From Burkholderiales bacterium (GTDB lineage Bacteria > Pseudomonadota > Gammaproteobacteria > Burkholderiales > WYBJ01), in NCBI GenBank assembly GCA_020848435.1, contig JADLAC010000003.1, positions 1 to 41,248 on the forward strand: 41,248 nucleotides of DNA. The letters are read 5' to 3'. A model generated the notes under the pieces. It was not told where the DNA came from. It saw only the letters and a list, made by a program, of their open reading frames with translations, and made no database searches. The number at the start of each line of letters is the position of its first letter. The first letter of the stretch is position 1. The translations under genes and the position numbers were made by a program. Positions 23,044-32,110 of the stretch are shown one piece after another.

Positions 23044-24534
23044 ATGAGGGCGGATGTGGTGGTGGTCGGGGGCGGCGGCTCGGGGCTCGCGGCTGCCGTC
23101 GAGGCGGCGGCGAACGGCGCTCGGGTCGTCGTGCTGGAGAAGAATCCGAGCTGCGGCGGAACGACCGCGCGCTCCATCGGTTCGATCAGCGCCACGGGTA
23201 CGCCTCACCAAATGCGCCGCGGCATCGTCGATACGCCCGAGTCGCATTACCGCGACATGACGCTGTTCGCGCAGCACGTCGGCCGCGGCGACAACGATGC
23301 GTTGCGCCGAGTGTTGACCGAGAATGTTCCGCAGACCTTGCGCTGGCTCGGCCATATGGGAATCGAGTTCTTCGGCCCGCTGGAGGAGCTGCCGCACACT
23401 AAGCCGCGCATGCATAACGTGCTGCCGAATTCGCGTGCCTATATCTTTCACCTGGAGCGGCGCGCACGCGCGCTCGGTGTGCGTATCCTCAAGGGCGCGA
23501 GCGCGCTCGAGCTGCGCCATCGGGACGCACGCATCGTGGGCGTCGAAGCAGCCCTTTGCGGCGGCGGCCCGGAATCCATCGACGCGAGCCGCGGGGTGGT
23601 GCTGGCGGCGGGCGACTACGCGGCCAATCCGGACATGAAGCGCGCGCTCATCTCCGCGGCCGTGGCGGACATCGAGGCGGTCAACCCGACCAGCACCGGC
23701 GATGGCATCCGCCTCGGTCTGGCGGCCGGCGGACGCATCGTCAACCCGGATCTCTTCGGTGGCGGAATACGCTTCGTGCGTCCGGCGCGGCCGTCGTGGG
23801 TGAGCCGGGTGCCGCCCTGGCGCTCGCTCATGCGGGCAACCAACTTCCTGCTGGAACGTACACCGCCGGCGATCGTGCGCCGCTTCGTGATGGGCTTTCT
23901 GACCACCGTGCTGGTGCCCGAGTTGAAGCTGTTCGCCGACGGCGCGATCGTCGTCAACGGCGACGGCGAGCGCTTCGCCGACGAAGCCCTGCCGATGATG
24001 TATGCATTGGCGCAGCAAGCGGGCGGCTGCGCTTACATCGTCTTCGATGCCGCGCTGGCCGGCAAGTACTCGCGCTGGCCGCACTACCTCTCGACCGCGC
24101 CCGGATTCGCGTACGCCTATCTCGGCGACTACCTGAGAAACCGGCCGGATCTGGTCCGGCGCGCCGCCTCTCTGGAAACCTTGGCGCAACGCATCGGCGC
24201 TCGGCCCGAGCGGCTCCTGCGCACGGTTCGCGCCTATAACGACTCCGACAGCGCGGTACCGCCGCGCGGGGCGCGGCCGATCATCGGTGACGGACCGTAT
24301 TACGCGCTGGGCCCGGTGAAGAGCTATGTGAATTACACCGATGGCGGACTTGCGGTGAACGACGAGTTGCAAGTGCTCGGTTTGAACGATGTGCCGATTC
24401 GGGGGCTGTACGCGGCGGGCTCCAACGGCCAAGGCGGTCTGCTGCTCAAGGGCCATGGGCACCATCTCGGTTGGGCGTTTACCTCCGGGCGCATCGCCGG
24501 GCGCAACGCGGCGCGCGACGCCGCTGCGCCCTAA
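23044..24534 (+). CDS. FAD-dependent fumarate-reductase/succinate-dehydrogenase-like flavoprotein
   Basis: A 496-residue flavoprotein: the N-terminal Rossmann motif DVVVVGGGGSGLAAAVEAA with the acidic end LEK (about 4-33), GGTTARSIGSISATGTPHQ near the isoalloxazine, RFADEALP in the capping/active-site region, and C-terminal GLYAAGSNGQGGLLLKGHGHHLGWAFTSGRIAG. The fold is that of fumarate reductases, 3-ketosteroid dehydrogenases and tricarballylate dehydrogenase TcuA, which introduce or remove a C=C next to a carbonyl or carboxylate. No cytochrome or iron-sulfur partner is adjacent. GGGAAGG precedes ATG 23044. It is divergently placed to the dehydrogenase/receptor pair. Confidence 0.88.
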   Translation: MRADVVVVGGGGSGLAAAVEAAANGARVVVLEKNPSCGGTTARSIGSISATGTPHQMRRGIVDTPESHYRDMTLFAQHVGRGDNDALRRVLTENVPQTLRWLGHMGIEFFGPLEELPHTKPRMHNVLPNSRAYIFHLERRARALGVRILKGASALELRHRDARIVGVEAALCGGGPESIDASRGVVLAAGDYAANPDMKRALISAAVADIEAVNPTSTGDGIRLGLAAGGRIVNPDLFGGGIRFVRPARPSWVSRVPPWRSLMRATNFLLERTPPAIVRRFVMGFLTTVLVPELKLFADGAIVVNGDGERFADEALPMMYALAQQAGGCAYIVFDAALAGKYSRWPHYLSTAPGFAYAYLGDYLRNRPDLVRRAASLETLAQRIGARPERLLRTVRAYNDSDSAVPPRGARPIIGDGPYYALGPVKSYVNYTDGGLAVNDELQVLGLNDVPIRGLYAAGSNGQGGLLLKGHGHHLGWAFTSGRIAGRNAARDAAAP

Positions 24535-24539
24535 GCGCG

Positions 24540-24568
24540 GTGACCGCGTGATGAGGCAGGGGTATGAT
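24540..24568 (+). promoter_or_regulatory. Candidate promoter for Bug gene (6)
   Basis: GTGACC (24540-24545), 17-bp spacer, TATGAT (24563-24568), predicting a start near 24575 and a leader of about 50 nt. It begins just after the flavoprotein stop codon. Confidence 0.4.
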
Positions 24569-24625
24569 TCGGCTCGATCGCGGCACGAGGTGCCACGCAA
24601 CACTCGGACGGATTGAGGAGAAGGG

Positions 24626-25600
24626 ATGGTTGCGATGAGAGCCAGCACGCTGGTCGCGGCGGCGGTGATCGTTTGCGCAGCGCCGGCGAGCGTCATGGCG
24701 GCGCAGTATCCGGAGCGTCCGGTGCGCCTGCTCGTGCCCTTCGCGCCCGGCGGCGGCGCCGATGCCGTAGCGCGCGTGCTCGGCCCCAAGCTCTACGAGC
24801 AGCTCGGCCAGGCGTGGATCGTCGACAACCGCGGCGGCGCCGCGGGCAATATCGCGGCCGAGATCGTGGTGAATGCGAACCCCGACGGCCACACCGTCTT
24901 TCTCGGCTTCAGTACCGTCCTCACAGTCAATCCTCACTTGTACAAGCTGCCCTTCAATGTCGAGCGGGATCTGATTCCGATCGCCACGTTGACGGCCGGC
25001 CAGTACATGCTGGTGCTGCATCCTTCGGTCACGGCCAACAGCCTCGACGAGCTGATCGCACTCGCCAAGGCGAAGCCCGGTCAGTTGCGTTTCTCCTCCG
25101 CCGGACGCGGCTCGCCGCTGCATCTTTCAGCCGAGCTGTTCCAGATGCGTACGGGGACCCAGCTCTCGCACGTGCCCTACAAGGGCGGCGGGCCGGCGGC
25201 GCGCGCGGTGCTGGGCGGCGAAGTCCATATGCTGTTCGGGAGCCTGCCGTCCTCCTTCGCGCAGGTGAAGGCCGGCAAGCTCAAGGCGCTGGCCGTGACC
25301 GGTTTGAAGCGCTCGTTCGCCGCACCCGACCTTCCCACCCTCGACGAGTTGAATCTGAAGGGATTCAACGTCACGTCCTGGTACGGGCTCATGCTGCCCA
25401 AGGGTACGCCGATGGTGATTGTCGATTTGCTAGAGCGCACCACGCTCAAGGTGATGGCCATGCCCGACGTGAAGGCCGCCATGGAACGCAGCTTTCTCGA
25501 GCTCGACTCACAAGGCTCCAGTGCCTTCCGGGAGAAGCTGCGGCGCGAATCCGAGACGTGGGGGAAGGTGATTCGCGAAGCCGGCATCAAGGGCGAGTGA
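24626..25600 (+). CDS. Bug/TctC-family periplasmic binding protein (6)
   Basis: A 324-residue receptor with a signal peptide ending near residue 25 (AAPASVMAAQYP), PFAPGGGADAVARVLG, DNRGGAAGN, NPDGHTVFLG and HVPYKGGGPAAR. GAGGAG at 24615-24620 supports ATG 24626 (ATG 24635 possible). It is followed after 8 bp by a small gene of unknown role on the same strand. Confidence 0.92.
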   Translation: MVAMRASTLVAAAVIVCAAPASVMAAQYPERPVRLLVPFAPGGGADAVARVLGPKLYEQLGQAWIVDNRGGAAGNIAAEIVVNANPDGHTVFLGFSTVLTVNPHLYKLPFNVERDLIPIATLTAGQYMLVLHPSVTANSLDELIALAKAKPGQLRFSSAGRGSPLHLSAELFQMRTGTQLSHVPYKGGGPAARAVLGGEVHMLFGSLPSSFAQVKAGKLKALAVTGLKRSFAAPDLPTLDELNLKGFNVTSWYGLMLPKGTPMVIVDLLERTTLKVMAMPDVKAAMERSFLELDSQGSSAFREKLRRESETWGKVIREAGIKGE

Positions 25601-25608
25601 GCGCGTCG

Positions 25609-26142
25609 ATGCTGTACATGGTCGAATGCCGTTTCACCGACCCCTCGCGCGAGCAGTCATGGAACGATTGGTACGGCGGCCAGCGCCTCGGCGAGCTGCT
25701 CGGCGTGCCCGGATTTCGCGGCTCGCAGCGCTTTCGTGCGCTCGATGAGCAGCCGATTCGCTACCTTGCGGTGCACTGGGTCGATGGTCTCGAGGTGTTC
25801 CGCAGCCCCGCCTATGCAGCAATCGGCGGCGGCGGGTTTCTCGGCTACCAGGATTGCATCACCGATTGGATCCGGCGTTTCTTCGCGGGCTGGGATCGGG
25901 ATATGGCCGTGGCCCAGGATGAACGCCTGGTCGTCGCCGACCGAGGCCGGGAATCGGTCGCGGCGAGCGGCGTCGAATTCGAATGGCTGGCGGAGGCCGG
26001 TAGCGGACGGCCGCGCGAACGCGGGATTGCACGTATGCCGGCGGCGAAACTGGAAACCCTGCGCGGCGCGAGCATGCGCGACGCGCTGGCGATCTACGCG
26101 CCGCTCGGCGCCTGGCGCCCCGGACGGCAGGCTACGTCATGA
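25609..26142 (+). CDS. Small protein of probable dimeric alpha-beta-barrel type
   Basis: A 177-residue hypothetical protein. MLYMVECRFTDPSREQSWNDWYGGQRLGELLGVPGFRGSQRFRAL, followed by YLAVHWVDGLEVFRSPAY, resembles the ferredoxin-like half-barrel of stress-responsive/EthD-type proteins, in which the Trp-rich helix and GxRxxQRF strand form a dimer pocket. The second half (about 105-177) has no recognised motif. Starts are possible at GTG 25597 (overlapping the receptor stop), ATG 25609 or ATG 25618. The likely role is ligand binding or degradation of the receptor's ligand, by position only. Confidence 0.65.
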   Translation: MLYMVECRFTDPSREQSWNDWYGGQRLGELLGVPGFRGSQRFRALDEQPIRYLAVHWVDGLEVFRSPAYAAIGGGGFLGYQDCITDWIRRFFAGWDRDMAVAQDERLVVADRGRESVAASGVEFEWLAEAGSGRPRERGIARMPAAKLETLRGASMRDALAIYAPLGAWRPGRQATS

Positions 26143-26292
26143 CTTGTAACACTTCTCGAACTGCGAATTGGCGATTTCAGCGCATGGCGCTTCGTGCTCG
26201 CTGGGGCGGCATCGACTCATGATGGCCGCGGTTCGAGGCGTGGCGCCCGAAAGCCGAGCGAAACGTCCGCGCCATCGCGCACGAGGTAAACC

Positions 26293-27267
26293 GTGAACCC
26301 CCTGTGTCATCGTACGTTGTTGCTCGTCGCGCTCGCGCTGGCGCCGGGGATCGCCGCGCCTGCGGCGCCGGCCTATCCGGACAAGCCGCTGCGCTTCGTC
26401 GTTCCTTTTCCCCCGGGAGGAGGTGCGGACAGCCTCGGGCGCATTCTTGCGCGCAAGATGGCCGCAACGTTGCGCCAGCCGATCGTGATCGATAACCGCG
26501 GCGGCGCCGGAGGCAACATCGCGGCCGAAGTCGTTGCGAAGGCGCCGCCGGACGGCTACACCTTGTTGCAGGCGAACATCTCGCACACCATCAGCGCGAG
26601 TCTCTACGACAAGCTCTCGTACGACGTGCTGAAGGATTTCGCGCCGGTGACCGAGCTCGCGACGACACCCTTCATGCTGGTGGCTACAGCGGCGCTCGGC
26701 ACATTCTCGTTGCGCGATTTGATCGCCCTTGCCAAGTCCAAGCCGGGCGAGCTGAGCTACGCTTCGTCGGGCTATGGCGGTCCGAGCCACCTGGCGGGCG
26801 AGCTGTTCAAGCTGGCTGCGGGCTTGAACATTCGTCACGTTCCCTACAAGGGCGGCAGTCTGGCCGCGCGCGACGTGGTGTCGGGGCAAGTCAACATGCT
26901 GTTCGCGACGGTGGCGTCGAGCCGCTCGCTCGTCGAAACGGGGCGGCTGCGGGGTCTTGCGGTCGCATCGCTGCGCCGCTCGCCCATCCTGCCCAATCTG
27001 CCGACCATGGCTGAGGCTGGGCTCCCCGGCTTTACCGCGGGGACGTGGTTCGGAGTCGCCGTGCCGGCCGGCACGCCGCGCGACATCGTCAAGCGCCTGC
27101 ACGCGAGCTTTGCGGGGGCATTGAGCGACGACGAGGTGCGCGAGCCGCTGCTCAACCAGGCATTCGAGCTGGTCGGTAGCCCGCCCGAGGTCTTTGCGCA
27201 ATTCATCGCAGCCGAAGTCGCCAAGTGGGGCAAGGTGGTGCGCAGCGCGAACATCCGTGCCGAGTAG
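26293..27267 (+). CDS. Bug/TctC-family periplasmic binding protein (7)
   Basis: A 324-residue receptor. The signal peptide is about 1-26 (TLLLVALALAPGIAAPAAP, then AYPDKP); loops PFPPGGGADSLGRILA, DNRGGAGGN, APPDGYTLL and HVPYKGGSLAAR are all canonical. The start is GTG 26293 with GAGG about 10 nt upstream. It is very similar in motif content to receptor 6, 1.7 kb upstream, suggesting these two share a recent common origin. Confidence 0.92.
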   Translation: MNPLCHRTLLLVALALAPGIAAPAAPAYPDKPLRFVVPFPPGGGADSLGRILARKMAATLRQPIVIDNRGGAGGNIAAEVVAKAPPDGYTLLQANISHTISASLYDKLSYDVLKDFAPVTELATTPFMLVATAALGTFSLRDLIALAKSKPGELSYASSGYGGPSHLAGELFKLAAGLNIRHVPYKGGSLAARDVVSGQVNMLFATVASSRSLVETGRLRGLAVASLRRSPILPNLPTMAEAGLPGFTAGTWFGVAVPAGTPRDIVKRLHASFAGALSDDEVREPLLNQAFELVGSPPEVFAQFIAAEVAKWGKVVRSANIRAE

Positions 27268-27285
27268 AGCATCGAACGGGAGAGA

Positions 27286-27326
27286 TTGATTTCGGTCAAA
27301 CGCCGCCGGCAGCCGCGCGCTACAGT
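27286..27326 (+). promoter_or_regulatory. FNR/Anr-type box with matching -10 element
   Basis: TTGAT-TTCG-GTCAA (27286-27299) matches the FNR consensus TTGAT-N4-ATCAA at nine of ten positions. TACAGT (27321-27326) lies at the distance expected of a class II FNR-dependent promoter: a box centred at -41.5 puts the -10 hexamer about 29-30 bp downstream of the box centre, and 28.5 bp is seen. The start would be near 27333, about 60 nt ahead of the transaldolase ATG. Confidence 0.65.
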
Positions 27327-27395
27327 GTTTGCAGGCCGCAGCAGGGTATGGCGTTAGCTACGGGGATGGTTACAACCCCTTGCGAAAGGACCGCG

Positions 27396-28508
27396 ATGAA
27401 CCCGCTCAGGCAGCTTCAAGACCACGGTCAGTCCATTTGGCTCGACTTCATTCGGCGCGATCTCTTGACCGAGGGCGGATTGCGGCGGCTGATCGAATCC
27501 GACGCGCTGACCGGGGTCACCTCCAACCCCTCGATCTTCGAAAAGGCCATCGCGGCGAGCAAGGATTATCGCGGCGACCTCGAAGCGATGCGCCGTGAGC
27601 GGCTGTCGCCGTTGGAGATCTACGAGCGCCTCGCCGTCGGGGATGTGCGGGCCGCGGCGGATGTGCTGCGGCCCGTGTACGAGAACACCGAGCGGCGCGA
27701 CGGCTATGTCAGCCTGGAAGTATCGCCGCATCTCGCGCGCGACACCGCTCGGACCATCGAGGAAGCCACGCGGCTGTGGCACACCCTCGCACGGCCGAAT
27801 GTCATGATCAAGGTTCCGGGCACCGCCGAGGGCATTCCCGCGGTGCGCGCGTTGATCGCCGAGGGCATCAACGTCAATGTAACGCTGTTGTTTTCGCGAC
27901 TCGCGTATCGTGCCGCGGCCGCCGCCCACCTGGAGGGGATCGAAGCGCGGCACGCCCAGGGGCGCGACGTGTCGGGCGTGGCGAGTGTCGCCAGCTTTTT
28001 CGTGAGCCGTATCGACACGCTGATCGATGCGGAGCTCGACCGCCTCATGGCCCAATCGCGGGATCGTCAAGCCCTCGAGGTGTTGCAGGGCAGGGCGGCC
28101 ATCGCCAACGCCAAGCTCGCGTACCGGGATTTCATCGAGCTGATCTCGAGCGACCGGTGGCGCCGCACGGCGCACGCGGGCGCGATGCCGCAACGCCTGC
28201 TATGGGCGAGCACGAGCACGAAGAATCCACGCTATCGCGATGTGATCTACGTCGAGGAGCTGATCGGACCGCGGACCGTGAACACCATGCCGCCGGCCAC
28301 GCTGGAAGCCTTTCGGGACCACGGCCGGGTCCGCGCGAGTCTCGAAGAAGACCACGCCGGCGCGGTCGCGGTGATGCAGGCGCTCGCGGCCGCGGGCATC
28401 GATTTCGATCGTGCCACCGACACGCTGCTCGACGAGGGCGTGCGGCTGTTCGCGCAGGCGTTCGATGCGCTGCTCACCGCGGTGGAGCGCACGCAGTCGT
28501 CGGCCTAG
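27396..28508 (+). CDS. tal: Transaldolase
   Basis: A 370-residue transaldolase of the actinobacterial/cyanobacterial length class. SIWLDFIRRDLLTEGGLRRLI and the signature LTGVTSNPSIFEKAI (about 38-52) are followed by the Schiff-base lysine K139 in NVMIKVPGT and later by VNVTLLFS and WASTSTKNP. It exchanges dihydroxyacetone units between sedoheptulose 7-phosphate and glyceraldehyde 3-phosphate. ATG 27396 follows GAAAGGA at 5-nt spacing. Phosphoketolase begins 87 bp later on the same strand: together they connect the pentose-phosphate pool to acetyl phosphate, apparently under an FNR-type promoter. Confidence 0.95.
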   Translation: MNPLRQLQDHGQSIWLDFIRRDLLTEGGLRRLIESDALTGVTSNPSIFEKAIAASKDYRGDLEAMRRERLSPLEIYERLAVGDVRAAADVLRPVYENTERRDGYVSLEVSPHLARDTARTIEEATRLWHTLARPNVMIKVPGTAEGIPAVRALIAEGINVNVTLLFSRLAYRAAAAAHLEGIEARHAQGRDVSGVASVASFFVSRIDTLIDAELDRLMAQSRDRQALEVLQGRAAIANAKLAYRDFIELISSDRWRRTAHAGAMPQRLLWASTSTKNPRYRDVIYVEELIGPRTVNTMPPATLEAFRDHGRVRASLEEDHAGAVAVMQALAAAGIDFDRATDTLLDEGVRLFAQAFDALLTAVERTQSSA

Positions 28509-28595
28509 CGCCGTTTCGCACGTGCTGTCGGCAAGCGAGACCGCATGCGCCAAGACCTGTCGCCTGAAGCTCTCGACCGAAACCAAGGAGATCGC

Positions 28596-31001
28596 ATGAG
28601 TCTCTCACGCAGTCGCTCCGGCGAGTCGGCACCGCTCGCTCGCGAGGAGCTGGAACGCATCGACGCCTGGTGGCGGGCGTGCAACTACTTGAGCGCGGGG
28701 ATGATCTATCTGAAGGACAACCCGCTGCTGCGCGAACCTCTTGCGGTGGAGCACATCAAGCATCGATTGCTGGGACACTGGGGTTCGAGTCCGGGACTGT
28801 CGTTCATCTATGCCCATCTGAACCGTGTCATCGTGCGCGAGGATCTGGACATGATCTTCGTCGCGGGGCCCGGGCATGGCGCGCCGGGTGTGATCGGCCC
28901 GGCCTACCTCGAAGGCACGTATTCGGAGGTGTATCCCGACAAGAGCGAGGACGCGGAGGGCCTGCGCAAGTTCTTCAAGCAGTTTTCATTTCCCGGCCAC
29001 ATCGGCAGCCACATGACGCCCGAGACCCCCGGTTCCATCCACGAGGGTGGCGAGCTCGGCTACGCGCTCTCGCACGCCTACGGGGCCGCGTTCGACAACC
29101 CGGAGCTGATCGTCGTGGCGGTGGTCGGCGACGGCGAGGCCGAAACGGGTCCGCTCGCCACGGCCTGGCATTCGAACAAGTTTCTGAATCCAGTGCGCGA
29201 CGGCGCGGTATTGCCGATCCTGCACCTGAACGGCTACAAGATCGCCAATCCCACCATTCTCGCGCGCGTGAGCCACGAGGAGCTCGAGTCGCTGTTCGTC
29301 GGCTATGGTTACACGCCGCATTTCGTCGAGGGCGCCGACCCCGAGCCGATGCACCAGCGCATGGCGGCCGTGCTCGACCAGGTGATCGGCGACATCCGCG
29401 CGATCCAGCGCGAAGCCCGGGCATCGAACAACCCGGTGCGCGCGCGCTGGCCGATGATCGTGTTGCGCTCGCCGAAAGGATGGACCGGCCCGGAGAGGGT
29501 CGGAGGTCATCGGGTCGAAGGTACGTGGCGCTCGCACCAGGTGCCGATGGCGGACGTGCGCGAAAATCCGGAAAGCCTGCGCATTCTGGCCTCGTGGATG
29601 CAAAGCTACCGGCCCGAGGAGCTTTTCGACGCCCATGGGCGACTCGCGCCGGAGCTGCGCGCGTTGGCGCCACGCGGCGCCAAACGCATGAGCGCCAATC
29701 CGCACGCCAATGGCGGATTGTTGCGTCGGGATCTGCGCCTGCCCGACTTCCGCGACTATGCCGTGGCGGTCGAGAAGCCGGCGGTGAGCGAAGCCGAGAA
29801 CACGCGCATGCTGGGCGCATTCCTGCGCGACATCATGCGCGCCAATCCGGCGAGCTTCCGCGTGTTCGGTCCCGACGAGACGGCGTCGAATCGGCTCCAG
29901 GACTTGTACCAGGTCAGCAAGAAGACCTGGATGGCCGACTTGCGTCCCGAGGACGCCGACGGCGGCGAGCTTGCGCGCGACGGCCGGGTGATGGAGATGC
30001 TTTCCGAGCATACGCTGCTCGGCTGGATGGAAGGTTATCTCCTCACCGGACGCCATGGGTTGTTCCATACCTACGAGGCGTTCGCGCACGTGATCGACTC
30101 CATGTTCAACCAGCACGCCAAGTGGTTGGACATCTCCAAGCATCACGTCCACTGGCGCCCGCCGGTCGCATCCGAAAACATCCTGCTGTCCTCGACCGTC
30201 TGGCGCCAGGACCACAACGGTTTTTCGCACCAGGATCCGGGATTCCTCGATCTGGTCACCAACAAGAGCCCGCTGGTGGTGCGCGCGTATCTGCCGCCGG
30301 ATGCGAACTGCCTGCTGGCGGTCGCCGATACCTGCCTGCGCAGCACGGACTGCGTGAACGTCATCGTGGCCGACAAGCAGAAACATCTGCAATACCTCGA
30401 TATCGACGCGGCTGTCCGACACGTCGCCAAGGGGATCGGCATCTGGGATTGGGCGAGCAACGACGACCAGGGCTCGATGCCGGACAATCCGGATGTCGTG
30501 ATGGCCTGCTGCGGCGACGTTCCCACCCGCGAGGCGCTCGCGGCGACCGCGCTGCTGCGCGAAGCGTTTCCACAGCTGCGGGTGCGCTTCATCAACGTGG
30601 TCGACCTGTTTCGCCTGGTCCCCTCCAGCGAGCATCCGCATGGCTTGAGCGATGCCGATTTCGATACCTTGTTCACGCCGGACAAGCCGATCGTCTTCAA
30701 CTTCCACGGCTATCCCTGGCTCATCCACAAGCTGACGTATCGGCGCACCAATCAAGGACGCATCCACGTGCGCGGCTACAAGGAGAAGGGCAACATCAAT
30801 ACGCCGCTGGAGCTCGCGATCAAGAACCAGATCGATCGTTTCAACCTGGTCATCGACGTGATCGACCGGGTGCAGTCGCTGCGCTCGGCGGGTGCGCACG
30901 CCAAGGAACGCATGAAGAATGCGATCCTCGAGAACATGCACTACGCGTTCGAGCACGGCACCGATCGAGCGGAAGAGGCGGGCTGGACATGGCCTTATTG
31001 A
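28596..31001 (+). CDS. xfp: Xylulose-5-phosphate/fructose-6-phosphate phosphoketolase
   Basis: An 801-residue ThDP enzyme of full family length. It has the phosphoketolase signatures [18 protein letters not shown] (about 61-78), [15 protein letters not shown] (about 149-163), the cofactor motif [22 protein letters not shown] and the C-terminal [20 protein letters not shown]. It splits xylulose 5-phosphate (or fructose 6-phosphate) with phosphate into acetyl phosphate and glyceraldehyde 3-phosphate (or erythrose 4-phosphate). AAGGAG at 28585-28590 fixes ATG 28596. No acetate kinase or phosphotransacetylase is next to it. Confidence 0.97.
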   Translation: MSLSRSRSGESAPLAREELERIDAWWRACNYLSAGMIYLKDNPLLREPLAVEHIKHRLLGHWGSSPGLSFIYAHLNRVIVREDLDMIFVAGPGHGAPGVIGPAYLEGTYSEVYPDKSEDAEGLRKFFKQFSFPGHIGSHMTPETPGSIHEGGELGYALSHAYGAAFDNPELIVVAVVGDGEAETGPLATAWHSNKFLNPVRDGAVLPILHLNGYKIANPTILARVSHEELESLFVGYGYTPHFVEGADPEPMHQRMAAVLDQVIGDIRAIQREARASNNPVRARWPMIVLRSPKGWTGPERVGGHRVEGTWRSHQVPMADVRENPESLRILASWMQSYRPEELFDAHGRLAPELRALAPRGAKRMSANPHANGGLLRRDLRLPDFRDYAVAVEKPAVSEAENTRMLGAFLRDIMRANPASFRVFGPDETASNRLQDLYQVSKKTWMADLRPEDADGGELARDGRVMEMLSEHTLLGWMEGYLLTGRHGLFHTYEAFAHVIDSMFNQHAKWLDISKHHVHWRPPVASENILLSSTVWRQDHNGFSHQDPGFLDLVTNKSPLVVRAYLPPDANCLLAVADTCLRSTDCVNVIVADKQKHLQYLDIDAAVRHVAKGIGIWDWASNDDQGSMPDNPDVVMACCGDVPTREALAATALLREAFPQLRVRFINVVDLFRLVPSSEHPHGLSDADFDTLFTPDKPIVFNFHGYPWLIHKLTYRRTNQGRIHVRGYKEKGNINTPLELAIKNQIDRFNLVIDVIDRVQSLRSAGAHAKERMKNAILENMHYAFEHGTDRAEEAGWTWPY

Positions 31002-31050
31002 TGCGGTGACTCGCGCACTCTTGCGCAGCAGGATCGCGCTCAACCGGGCG

Positions 31051-31069
31051 GCGACGTATACTTCGTCGC
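31051..31069 (+). promoter_or_regulatory. -10-like box inside a short dyad before Bug gene (8)
   Basis: TATACT (31057-31062) is enclosed by GCGACG (31051-31056) and CGTCGC (31064-31069). The -35 is poor. A repressor binding the dyad would cover the -10. The start codon lies 15 bp beyond the dyad, so any transcript would be almost leaderless. Confidence 0.35.
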
Positions 31070-31084
31070 TCTTGATCGAGAGAC

Positions 31085-32056
31085 ATGAAGACGCTTCCAG
31101 CCTCCGTTGTTTGTGCGGCCTTGTCGACGCCCGCCGCGGGCGCGCTCGCGCAACCCGCGTTCCCGACCAAACCGATCCGCTTGGTCATCGGTTTCGCACC
31201 CGGCGGCGGCACCGACGTGCTGGCGCGCGCGCTCGGCCAGCAGCTTGGCGAAACGTTCGGGCAAGCGGTCACCATCGACAACCGTGTCGGCGCGGGCGGC
31301 ATCATCGCGACCGACCTGGTCGCGAAGGCGCCAGCCGATGGCTATACGCTGCTGGTAGGAAGTGCGGCGGCCTTCGCGATCAATCCCAACCTCATGGCCA
31401 AGCTGCCTTACCATCCGGTGAAGGATTTCGCGCCGGTCGGATTGTTCGCCACCATCTCCTATGCCATCGTCGTGCACCCGTCGCTGCCCGTACGCTCGGT
31501 CAAGGAGCTGATCACACTGGCGAAGTCGAAGCCGGGGCAGCTCAACTACGGCTCGGCGGGGAACGGCTCGTCCACGCACTTGGCGATCGAGCAATTGCTC
31601 GCGCAGGCCGGGATCAAGATGACGCACGTCCCCTACAAGGGCAACACGCCGGCGATGACGGCGTTGTTGAGCGGAGAGGTCACGATGGTGTTCGATCCGG
31701 TGCTCACGTCGTTGCCGCAAGTCAAGGCAGGGCGGATTCGCGCCATCGCGGTGAGCACGGCCAAGCGCTCGGCCTTGTTGCCGGATGTGCCGAGCGTGGC
31801 GGAGGCCGGCGTGCCGGGTTATGAATCCGGCAACTGGTTCGGGATCTTCGCCCCCGCCGGCACGCCGCGTGCCGTCGTGGACCGGTTGAACGGCGCCATC
31901 AACAAGGCGATGGCGAGCGGCGAAATGCGCAGCCGCCTGCAAAGCCAGGGAGCCGATCCGTTGCTGGGCACACCCGAGGACCTGGCGCGCCACGTCGAGC
32001 GCGAGCTGGCGAAGGTCGCCAAGATCGTGCGCGATGCCGGCCTGAAAATCGAGTGA
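31085..32056 (+). CDS. Bug/TctC-family periplasmic binding protein (8)
   Basis: A 323-residue receptor: signal peptide about 1-23 (VVCAALSTPAAGALA), FAPGGGTDVLARALG, DNRVGAGGI, PADGYTLLVG and HVPYKGNTPAMT. It stands alone between phosphoketolase and a convergent receptor gene (9), 54 bp from the latter's stop. No enzyme gene is coupled to it. Confidence 0.93.
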   Translation: MKTLPASVVCAALSTPAAGALAQPAFPTKPIRLVIGFAPGGGTDVLARALGQQLGETFGQAVTIDNRVGAGGIIATDLVAKAPADGYTLLVGSAAAFAINPNLMAKLPYHPVKDFAPVGLFATISYAIVVHPSLPVRSVKELITLAKSKPGQLNYGSAGNGSSTHLAIEQLLAQAGIKMTHVPYKGNTPAMTALLSGEVTMVFDPVLTSLPQVKAGRIRAIAVSTAKRSALLPDVPSVAEAGVPGYESGNWFGIFAPAGTPRAVVDRLNGAINKAMASGEMRSRLQSQGADPLLGTPEDLARHVERELAKVAKIVRDAGLKIE

Positions 32057-32110
32057 AACCCGCAACGGGTGAGATCACGAACGGCGCGTCACGGTTCCGG
32101 TACGACGTGT

